7,765 nucleotides of DNA from NCBI GenBank assembly GCA_903881065.1, contig CAIRRW010000271.1:1-7765 (forward strand). The letters are read 5' to 3'. The notes beneath the pieces are model-generated. The model was not told where the DNA came from. It saw only the letters and a program-made list of their open reading frames with translations, and did not search any database. Position numbers and translations under genes: made by a program. How positions within the stretch are numbered: position 1 is the first letter of the stretch; every line of letters starts with the position of its first letter. This stretch comes from an uncultured Bacteroidota bacterium. GTDB lineage: Bacteria > Bacteroidota > Bacteroidia > 2-12-FULL-35-15. Below are positions 1-6,173 of this stretch, one piece after another.

Positions 1-346
1 ATCATTATTGATTAATATTGTATGTTAGAAAAAAAGTCAGTAAATATTTTGAATGTTTTTGATGCAAGTTTACACATTTTTTCAAACCTAAATTATCGTT
101 TTTTAGAGTTTAGTGAGTTTGTTGGAGGCGCCTGTACTCCTTATTCAGTGAGTCATTCAGAGGAATCTTCCGTTATCCTGAGATTCCAATCTGCCTTTTC
201 GCATTATTTTTTCAGTCAAAAATCATTCGGAGGGCTGATTCAAGTCATGAAGTCGCTTTGTTTTTCTGCAGACCTTTGTGTCATAAAATTGTCATGACGG
301 CAATTAAGAATTTTAAAAAGTAATAATTATAAAAAACAAAAAAATC
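1..346. other. Upstream non-coding region of the tetraheme cytochrome gene
   Basis: I see no convincing gene here. One open frame (22-297, plus strand, 91 codons) exists, but its product is rich in Ser and Phe, has no recognisable domain, and lies in a stretch with clear inverted repeats, so I treat it as probably non-coding. The middle part (about 120-260) is visibly more GC-rich than its flanks and contains the self-complementary AGGCGCCT at 126-133 and a hairpin at 158-193. The last 40 bases before the ATG at 347 are almost pure A/T, a usual translation-start context in Bacteroidota. I found no exact TTTG/TAnnTTTG promoter pair in this region, so the promoter of the next gene is not located. 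Confidence 0.5.
158..193. other. Imperfect hairpin upstream of the tetraheme cytochrome
   Basis: CAGAGGAATCT (158-168) pairs with AGATTCC (181-187) and TCTG (190-193), leaving a two-base AA bulge at 188-189 and a 12-base loop. This gives about 11 base pairs. It could be the end of an upstream transcript, a structured leader of the following gene, or chance. It lacks a clean run of T directly after the stem, so it is not a textbook terminator. Confidence 0.35.
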
Positions 347-1096
347 ATGAAAAAAGTAATCATTTCAGCAGCATTAGGGTTAATGATACCATTAATGAGC
401 ATCGGACAAAGTCTACTTGGTCCTGGAGTAACAGGATCATCTTTAACAGTAGCAGGTTCTCCTCACAATTTCTCAGGAGATACTTGGAACGCGTACACAC
501 CAATTGTAGTAAGTGGTTCTACAGCAACAGGAGGCCAGGGAGGTCAAATCTGTCAACCATGCCACACACCACACAATTCAGACATGACAGTTAGTGATGC
601 TCCATTGTGGAATCACGCGTTTACATCAGCTACTTACCAAATGTACACTGGTTTCGAATTCGGAACTAGCACAACAACAGGTTACATTGGTTATGGTGTA
701 ACAGCACCTGACGGAACATCAAAATTATGTTTATCATGCCATGATGGTTCTATTGCCCTTGGAGCTTATGGTCAACAAAACTTAGGTGGTCCATTAACTG
801 GCGGTGCTATGTTAGGAACAGATTTACGTAACGACCACCCAATTTCAATGCCTTATGACTCTTTTGTTGGAGGAGGCTTACATACTCCAAGTTATATTTA
901 CAATAACTATTCTTCAGGAGGTAGCGGAACTTTCGTTACTTATGTTTCTTCTGGTAAAACAGTAGGTTCTAAATTGGATGCAAATGGAAAAGTACAATGT
1001 ACTTCTTGCCATGGACCACACAGTAATGGTAAAGGATATCAGTTATCAATGGATAACAGAGGTTCTGCACTATGCTTAGCATGTCATAAAAAATAA
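347..1096 (+). CDS. Secreted tetraheme c-type cytochrome, OmcE-like candidate
   Basis: This 249-residue protein binds heme covalently and probably acts outside the inner membrane in electron transfer. A signal peptide is clear: MKK, a hydrophobic stretch, and a likely cut near residues 20-22 (SIGQS). Four CXXCH sites lie at 69-73, 128-132, 218-222 and 243-247. Six further histidines (40, 76, 90, 164, 179, 225) can serve as distal ligands, more than the four needed. Family-like landmarks in order are SPHNFSG near the mature N-terminus, CHTPHN, APLWNH, SKLCLSCHDG, LGTDLRNDHPIS, CTSCHGPH and a C-terminal CLACHKK. From memory this order matches small tetraheme cytochromes of the OmcE type, of which the Geobacter protein forms extracellular filaments; the match is inference. 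Gly, Ser and Thr are abundant between hemes, as in secreted proteins. The ATG at 347 follows an A-rich leader and directly precedes the signal peptide. A strong terminator follows the gene, so it can be transcribed alone. Confidence 0.9.
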   Translation: MKKVIISAALGLMIPLMSIGQSLLGPGVTGSSLTVAGSPHNFSGDTWNAYTPIVVSGSTATGGQGGQICQPCHTPHNSDMTVSDAPLWNHAFTSATYQMYTGFEFGTSTTTGYIGYGVTAPDGTSKLCLSCHDGSIALGAYGQQNLGGPLTGGAMLGTDLRNDHPISMPYDSFVGGGLHTPSYIYNNYSSGGSGTFVTYVSSGKTVGSKLDANGKVQCTSCHGPHSNGKGYQLSMDNRGSALCLACHKK

Positions 1097-1123
1097 ACAA
1101 CAACAAAAAATTGTTACTTTTGG

Positions 1124-1150
1124 AGGGCGAAATTTTTCGCCCTTTTTTTT
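1124..1150 (+). terminator. Intrinsic terminator after the tetraheme cytochrome
   Basis: AGGGCGAAA (1124-1132) is complementary to TTTCGCCCT (1135-1143), with a two-base core loop, and the run of T continues to 1150. It sits 28 bases past the stop codon and 19 bases before the next ATG. As no full promoter is visible between it and the next gene, it probably works as a partial terminator that lowers expression of the propeller gene relative to the cytochrome. Confidence 0.85.
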
Positions 1151-1168
1151 AACTTAAATTATAGAATT

Positions 1169-2341
1169 ATGAATAATCATCTGTTATCAAAAAATGTTGA
1201 ATCTAAAGTTTTGTTTCTTCATTTACTTAAAAAAGTAAATAGTCATTTTGGATTCAGATTGTGGATATTCATTTTTTCCGCAATAACTGTTTTATCTAGT
1301 TGTAATACTAATAAGTTGGCAAAAGGTAAAGAAAAAGATGTTAAACCCTTTGTTATTTATCCTTCTCCACCAGAGCAAGCTCGCGTTCAGTATTTAACAA
1401 AACTTTCCACTTCAGCCGATATTGGAAATTCTCAATCCTTGTTTTCGAAATTGATTCTTGGACCTGAAAAAGCAAAAGGAATCGTAAAGCCATATGGGAT
1501 AGCTATTCATAAAGGGAAAATTTATGTTTGCGATCAATATGGAGGAGGAATGGAAATAATAGATTTGGAAAAGAAAGATTTTATTCAGTTTCGTCCTAAA
1601 GGGAAAGGAACCTTGAGAGCGCCGATTAACTGCTTTGTTGACAACAAAGGGTTTTTATATGTCGCCGATGTGGGACGATTAGAAATAGTTGTTTTTGATG
1701 AAAATGGAAATTTCGTGAAAGCTTTTGGTGAGAAAGAAAAATTTAAACCAACCGATGTTTTTGTATATAATGACAAAATTTTCGTTGCTAATCCTGCAAG
1801 CAATAAGGTAAATGTTTTTAGTAAAGATTCTTTAAACAAATTATTGTATTCATTTCCAGATATTGCACCCGGCGAAAGAGGTTTCTTAGGTGTGCCGGCA
1901 AATCTTACAGTTGGCAATGAACGTGTTTTTGTAGCGGACTTCGGACATTCAATGATAGAAAGATTTACTATTGATGGAAAATATATTGACTCTATAGGTT
2001 CTGCAGGCGATCGTCCCGGCCAGTTTTCTAAATTAAAGGGCATTGCTGTAGATAGTGAAATGAATGTATTTGCCGTAGATGCAGGTTATGATCATGTTCA
2101 GATATTTAATAAAGATGGAAAATTATTGTTAGTTATTGGAGGGCATTATCAGGAACAAGGTCCGGGAGGGTTGATAATTCCTGCTAAGGTGATGATTGAT
2201 TACGATAATTTAAAATATTTTCAAAGCTACGTTGACCCTGCTTATGATTTAAAATATTTAATTTTTGTTACAAGTCAATACGGGCCAGATTTAATAAATG
2301 TTTATGGCCGAGTCGAGCCTAAGGTAAAGCCCAATAAATAA
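1169..2341 (+). CDS. NHL-repeat six-bladed beta-propeller lipoprotein
   Basis: This 390-residue protein is a likely lipid-anchored beta-propeller. A long N-terminal region is followed by a hydrophobic segment (31-43) and a lipobox LSSC with Cys45 as the lipidated residue. The residues after Cys45 (NTNKLAKGKEKD) are basic and not an acidic surface-export signal, which favours a periplasmic location. A short segment at 64-80 (YPSPPEQARVQYL) is of a kind I recall ahead of NHL propellers in cytochrome loci. Blades are visible at about 107-139, 151-187, 193-222, 241-278, 289-327 and 336-382, each with the pattern of a short hydrophobic strand, IYV or LYVAD, and a following VxxFxxxG. No heme motif or catalytic residue is evident. 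NHL propellers usually mediate protein contacts. The context between a secreted cytochrome and a porin-cytochrome operon suggests help with assembly, export or anchoring of the cytochromes; that role is inference. The only plausible start in frame before the hydrophobic segment is the ATG at 1169. Confidence 0.88.
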   Translation: MNNHLLSKNVESKVLFLHLLKKVNSHFGFRLWIFIFSAITVLSSCNTNKLAKGKEKDVKPFVIYPSPPEQARVQYLTKLSTSADIGNSQSLFSKLILGPEKAKGIVKPYGIAIHKGKIYVCDQYGGGMEIIDLEKKDFIQFRPKGKGTLRAPINCFVDNKGFLYVADVGRLEIVVFDENGNFVKAFGEKEKFKPTDVFVYNDKIFVANPASNKVNVFSKDSLNKLLYSFPDIAPGERGFLGVPANLTVGNERVFVADFGHSMIERFTIDGKYIDSIGSAGDRPGQFSKLKGIAVDSEMNVFAVDAGYDHVQIFNKDGKLLLVIGGHYQEQGPGGLIIPAKVMIDYDNLKYFQSYVDPAYDLKYLIFVTSQYGPDLINVYGRVEPKVKPNK

Positions 2342-2429
2342 GATAGATCATTTTATAAGATTTCGAATTACTACAAATTTTATTTTCAAATATTGAATCT
2401 TGTTGCCAAATACAAATCCATTATTTGTT

Positions 2430-2473
2430 ATAACATTGTCTACAAATTGTAGTTCAGAAATAGTGAATGTTAT
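2430..2473. repeat. Nested inverted repeat upstream of the operon promoter
   Basis: ATAACATT (2430-2437) and AATGTTAT (2466-2473) form perfect 8-base arms. Inside them lies CTACAA-A-TTGTAG (2440-2452), a second perfect 6-base inverted repeat. The element lies about 57 bases upstream of the promoter. It could be an operator or a cruciform, but there is no T tract after it, so it does not look like a terminator. In AT-rich DNA an 8-base match may be chance. Confidence 0.35.
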
Positions 2474-2529
2474 GCTGAATTAATATTTTACTAAATGAAT
2501 AGCGAAAGACTCATAATTGATACAAACAA

Positions 2530-2560
2530 TTTGCTTTTAAGTAGTCTGATTTTATTTTTG
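2530..2560 (+). promoter_or_regulatory. Bacteroidota-type promoter for the conduit operon
   Basis: TTTG at 2530-2533 is followed by exactly 19 bases and then TATTTTTG at 2553-2560. This matches the -33 TTTG and -7 TAnnTTTG elements known for the primary sigma factor of Bacteroidota. Transcription would start near 2567, giving a leader of about 110 bases before the ATG at 2678. The leader contains a weak AGCA/TGCT pairing (2566-2579). Confidence 0.65.
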
Positions 2561-2677
2561 AATTGAGCAAAAAAGTGCTTTAAGTCATATTTTATATTGA
2601 TACATAATTTTACTTTTGACTCCGATGTTACCTATCCAAAACATGATACTAAAATATAATAAGCACTCGACCGTATT

Positions 2678-4162
2678 ATGAAAAGTTCAAAGGCATTTTT
2701 AAAGCTTATCTTTGTTCTTGCAGTTATTGCAATCGGAATGGTGAGGTGTACTCCAGAAAAGCAGTTTCGTGTACTTTCGTTTTTCTTTGATGGTGTTAAT
2801 GACCCAAGGAAAAATACTGAGGCTTTAAAAGAGACAAAAAAGGATACATCTTTATTGGTTGCCGCAATAGCTGTTAAGCCAGAATCATACTTACATAAAC
2901 CTTATGCTGAAAATAAATGTACCAGTTGCCATGAGAGTGAGTTTTCTAATCGGCTTATAAAACCAATGCCGGAATTATGTTACACCTGTCACGAAGATTT
3001 CAATAATAAATTTCAAACACTTCACGGGCCAGTTGCTTCAGGAAACTGCACAGCCTGCCACAATCAACATGAAGCAAAATATGAGAAGATGCTTGAGAGG
3101 GAAGGAAGACAAATTTGCTTGTATTGTCATGAAGAGAGGCAGGTGTTAAAAAATAAAGTGCACGAAAAGATTGGGACAAGTAATTGTACCGAATGTCATA
3201 ACCCACATGGAGGAGATAATAAAGGGATATTAAAAAAAGGCTCGTGTTTTAATTGTCATGAAAATTTTGAAAATAAATATAATTTTATTCACGGCCCTGT
3301 AGTATCAGGTAATTGCGCAGGTTGCCATGAGTCTCATGGTTCTCAAAAACCAAAATTTTTGTCTCGTGAATCTCAAAATATTTGTTTGTTCTGCCATAAC
3401 GTTGATCAGGTGTTTAATAACCCTGTTCATAAAAAGGAAAAGAAAACAAATTGTACTGTATGCCATAATCCGCATGGCGGAGAGGATAGGTATATTTTAG
3501 TTGAATCGATAAGGCCGTATAAAACAAAACTTATTAATAAAATTATTAATCCTGCAATTACTGATTCGGTTTCAAAAACAAACACTATTAAGGTAGTTGG
3601 GAAGGACAGTGTATTGAAAAGGGTGATATTATTAGGGAAAACGAACGAGAATAATGTCGTTGATACCATAAAAAACAAAACAGTTACAAATCAAGCTAAA
3701 GAAAAAACAAATATTGAAATAAAGAACCCTAATCCAAAGTCACTTAATAATTTGGATTCAGTAAAAATAACTTCGGAATCAAAGAGTAGAATTGAGAATA
3801 AGAACATAATAAATGATTCAAAGGTTAATAAAGCAAATAAAGTGGATACTTCAAAGGCTTCTTCTGAATCAAAAGATAAAGTGAAGCCCAATACTTTACC
3901 TTCTATAAAAACAGAAACCAACAAAAAGAATATTAAAGATGAAGGTAAACCAGGTGAGCCTTCATTAAAAAATATCGATTCAGTTTTAAAGCAAATAAAA
4001 ACACAAATAATTAATAATAAAGAAGGCGCAAGCGAAATAGCTCCTTCCAAAACAAAGGATAAGGAACATGTTGGTTATGCACCAGATAGTATTTTGCAAA
4101 ATGATAAGAAAGTTAACGACAATATTTTTCCTTTAGTGAAGCCGTTGCCGCCTAAACAATAA
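2678..4162 (+). CDS. Nine-heme membrane-anchored cytochrome c with long disordered tail
   Basis: This 494-residue protein is a likely periplasmic electron carrier. The N-terminus has a hydrophobic segment (8-22) ending in MVRC24, so it is either a lipoprotein with an unusual Arg at -1 or a signal-anchored protein. An FFFDGV motif (35-40) follows, which I recall from periplasmic multiheme cytochromes. Nine CXXCH sites start at 81, 101, 124, 147, 170, 190, 213, 236 and 259. Exactly nine other histidines lie between 73 and 266 (73, 116, 131, 162, 177, 205, 220, 251, 266), so every heme can be bis-His ligated. Residues 101-178 and 190-267 are a tandem duplication, over half identical and ungapped. 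Residues about 279-494 carry no heme site: they are rich in Lys, Asn and Ser, contain recurring DS(V/I) motifs (Asp296, 310, 360, 434, 470), end in a Pro-rich KPLPPKQ and look disordered. The gene is first in an operon with the barrel 35 bases downstream. It resembles doubled-CXXCH cytochromes that feed outer-membrane conduits. Confidence 0.9.
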   Translation: MKSSKAFLKLIFVLAVIAIGMVRCTPEKQFRVLSFFFDGVNDPRKNTEALKETKKDTSLLVAAIAVKPESYLHKPYAENKCTSCHESEFSNRLIKPMPELCYTCHEDFNNKFQTLHGPVASGNCTACHNQHEAKYEKMLEREGRQICLYCHEERQVLKNKVHEKIGTSNCTECHNPHGGDNKGILKKGSCFNCHENFENKYNFIHGPVVSGNCAGCHESHGSQKPKFLSRESQNICLFCHNVDQVFNNPVHKKEKKTNCTVCHNPHGGEDRYILVESIRPYKTKLINKIINPAITDSVSKTNTIKVVGKDSVLKRVILLGKTNENNVVDTIKNKTVTNQAKEKTNIEIKNPNPKSLNNLDSVKITSESKSRIENKNIINDSKVNKANKVDTSKASSESKDKVKPNTLPSIKTETNKKNIKDEGKPGEPSLKNIDSVLKQIKTQIINNKEGASEIAPSKTKDKEHVGYAPDSILQNDKKVNDNIFPLVKPLPPKQ

Positions 4163-4197
4163 CTTATTAATTAATAAATAGAAAAGTGGAATAAATA

Positions 4198-6171
4198 ATG
4201 AAATCAGGAAAATACATATTAGTTTGTTTTTCATTGATTAGTATTTTGGGATTTTCTCAAGTTGATCAAACCACATTTAGATTCTGGCAACTTACTGGTT
4301 TATCCGGGCAGGTGTTATTACGAGGGAATTACAGGCAGTCTGATTATACTGCATATGATATCACCAGAAGGCAATCTGATCTTTTTTTTAATGGAATACT
4401 TCAATTGAAAACTAAAAGTTATTTTGTACATCCGAATTTTTGTGATGTAAAACTGAACTTTATTTATAATCCGCAATATAATCGTGATAAGTATTTAGGG
4501 ATTCCTGACTATACCGAGAATTCCAATGGCGGAGGTTTTGATTTTTCTGCACTCTTCCTTAAGAAAAAGGCTTTTAATTTTTCAACACATGCTGGTTTAA
4601 ATAATACAATTCAAAATATTGAAAATATTTCAAGAGTAAAATCTAAAACAAGATCGTATGGAGTAACGGCGAATTATGGAAATAAAATTATTCCCATATC
4701 TGCTAGTTATGATAATAATAACATTACTCAGCAAACTATTGGGTCGGATAGAGTATTTAAGCTGAACCAGCAGATGTTTGTAGCTTCAGCAAGTAAATCT
4801 TTCTCGGATATAAATCACAATAGTATAACCTATTCTCACACTGAAGATAGGAGTTCGCAAGTTGATAGTATTGGTGGATTCCCCCAGACATATTATGCTA
4901 TTAATACAATTGATAACATAGATCTTAGTGACGATGTTGCGTTTGACAAAAAGAAAAATTTTGTTTTCACTTCCAATATAACCGATACGAAGGAACATGG
5001 TACTGATCAGTTTCAAAGGTTTCAAGCAAATGAACACTTGAATTGCATCTTACCAGCGAATTTTACTTTTGCTACTGGTTATAATTATAATGTTTCACAG
5101 CAGGATTCTTATAAAGTTATTGGGCAGGGTGTTCAGGCAGGTTTAAGTCATCGTCTTTATAATAACCTTACAACTAGGTTGAATTTTGAACACAGTGATG
5201 TAAATCAATATGGAACTTATAATCAACAGAGAAACAGATATACTATTGATTTTCTTTATACAAAGAAAATATACAAAGGAACGTTGAGCCTTAACTATAG
5301 CTATGTTCGCGAATATCAGAAGGTGGTTACTTCTTCACCTGATTTAGTCGTTTTGAGGGAGGAATATATTCTTAATACCGGGCAGATAGTATTATTAAAA
5401 CATCCTGACGTCAATATAAATTCAATTGTTGTACGAAATATTTCAGGGACAATAATCTACCAGCTAAATGTTGATTACCAACTTATTCAACACGATAGAT
5501 ATACTGAAATTTTACGAATACCTGGTCAAGGAATTCCTAACAATGGTAGCGTATATATTGACTATACAGCTGCACAAGGCGGTACTTATGATTACAATTC
5601 AAATACCAATTCGTTTTCCGGAGATGTTAGGTTGTTTAAAAATATTTTAGATGTTTATTATCGATTCATGAAACAGAATTATGATGCACTTAGTATTACC
5701 GAAAACAGTGTGCTTAATTATTATACACGTCATGTTGCTGGTGTGCGATTAGATTTTAATTTTGTAAAAGCAGGAGTTGAATATGAGTATTACAATAGTA
5801 CAGTGGTTCCTTATCAAGGGATGAGATATTATGCAATGTTCCAGAAATCACTGAAAGAATTTACTTTCTCATTGAATGGAGATTTAGTGGATTATCAAAT
5901 GACGGACGAAAATGCAAGGCGTCAGGATATAATTTTATCTACTAAAGTAGCATATTCAGTACTGAGGAATTTAAGATTAGATGCGGATTATATGTTTAGA
6001 GAATCTAGGTCGAAAGGAAACAGTTTGGATTACCATACTGCAAAATTAGAATTGACAACTAGTATTCGCAGGCTATATGTTTCTGTAGGAGGAAATATTT
6101 ATTGGAATCAGAATAATAATACTAAAACCTACTTTAAAGGACTCTTTATTCAAGTATCACGAAACTTTTAA
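4198..6171 (+). CDS. Outer-membrane beta-barrel, putative electron conduit porin
   Basis: This 657-residue protein probably forms the outer-membrane pore of a porin-cytochrome complex. It has a signal peptide with a cut after GFSQ (about residue 21) and no heme motif. The mature chain is dominated by alternating, aromatic-rich strands separated by Asn/Asp/Gly turns, and it ends in SRNF with a terminal Phe, the usual signal for barrel insertion. Length and style fit large porins of the MtrB, PioB or OmbB kind, though I see no motif that assigns it to one of them. A distinct segment at about 391-458 (VLLKHPDVNINSIVV, then VDYQLI, TEILRIPGQGIPNNG, VYIDY) interrupts the strands and looks like a small beta domain, which I recall from putative barrels in other phyla. 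The only mature cysteines are 82 and 283. It lies between two multiheme cytochrome genes, 35 bases after one and 2 bases before the other, which is the main argument for an electron conduit over a nutrient porin. Confidence 0.82.
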   Translation: MKSGKYILVCFSLISILGFSQVDQTTFRFWQLTGLSGQVLLRGNYRQSDYTAYDITRRQSDLFFNGILQLKTKSYFVHPNFCDVKLNFIYNPQYNRDKYLGIPDYTENSNGGGFDFSALFLKKKAFNFSTHAGLNNTIQNIENISRVKSKTRSYGVTANYGNKIIPISASYDNNNITQQTIGSDRVFKLNQQMFVASASKSFSDINHNSITYSHTEDRSSQVDSIGGFPQTYYAINTIDNIDLSDDVAFDKKKNFVFTSNITDTKEHGTDQFQRFQANEHLNCILPANFTFATGYNYNVSQQDSYKVIGQGVQAGLSHRLYNNLTTRLNFEHSDVNQYGTYNQQRNRYTIDFLYTKKIYKGTLSLNYSYVREYQKVVTSSPDLVVLREEYILNTGQIVLLKHPDVNINSIVVRNISGTIIYQLNVDYQLIQHDRYTEILRIPGQGIPNNGSVYIDYTAAQGGTYDYNSNTNSFSGDVRLFKNILDVYYRFMKQNYDALSITENSVLNYYTRHVAGVRLDFNFVKAGVEYEYYNSTVVPYQGMRYYAMFQKSLKEFTFSLNGDLVDYQMTDENARRQDIILSTKVAYSVLRNLRLDADYMFRESRSKGNSLDYHTAKLELTTSIRRLYVSVGGNIYWNQNNNTKTYFKGLFIQVSRNF

Positions 6172-6173
6172 TT

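Larger units (their letters stand above)
2342..2677. other. Intergenic regulatory region ahead of the conduit operon
   Basis: This 336-base AT-rich gap has no open frame of note on either strand. It holds a nested inverted repeat (2430-2473), an exact Bacteroidota-type promoter (2530-2560) and a second isolated -7-like TAcTTTTG at 2611-2618 that lacks a matching upstream TTTG. No convincing terminator for the preceding propeller gene is visible. Confidence 0.6.

Noticed and set aside
22..297. Open frame of 91 codons upstream of the tetraheme gene
   Set aside because: Composition is Ser/Phe-rich with few charged residues, no domain or signal is recognisable, and the stretch overlaps inverted repeats. 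Kept only as a possibility within the upstream region.
289..303. TTGTC-N5-GGCAA resembling an FNR/CRP-type site before the tetraheme gene
   Set aside because: Spacing and half-sites do not match TTGAT-N4-ATCAA, and no promoter could be placed next to it.
1115..1122. TAcTTTTG as a promoter for the propeller gene
   Set aside because: The -7 element is exact, but no TTTG lies about 19 bases upstream and the start would fall inside the terminator hairpin.
1585..2043. 152-codon open frame antisense to the propeller gene
   Set aside because: It is fully inside a well-supported NHL-repeat gene on the other strand and shows no domain of its own.
3427..4050. Two hydrophobic antisense frames (3427-3678 and 3691-4050, minus strand) that look like membrane proteins
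   Set aside because: The Lys/Asn-rich codons of the cytochrome tail read backwards as Phe, Leu and Ile, which creates false hydrophobic frames.
4164..4177. Perfect palindrome TTATTAATTAATAA between the nine-heme cytochrome and the barrel
   Set aside because: It is made only of A and T, has no stable stem and lies inside a clear operon; likely chance.
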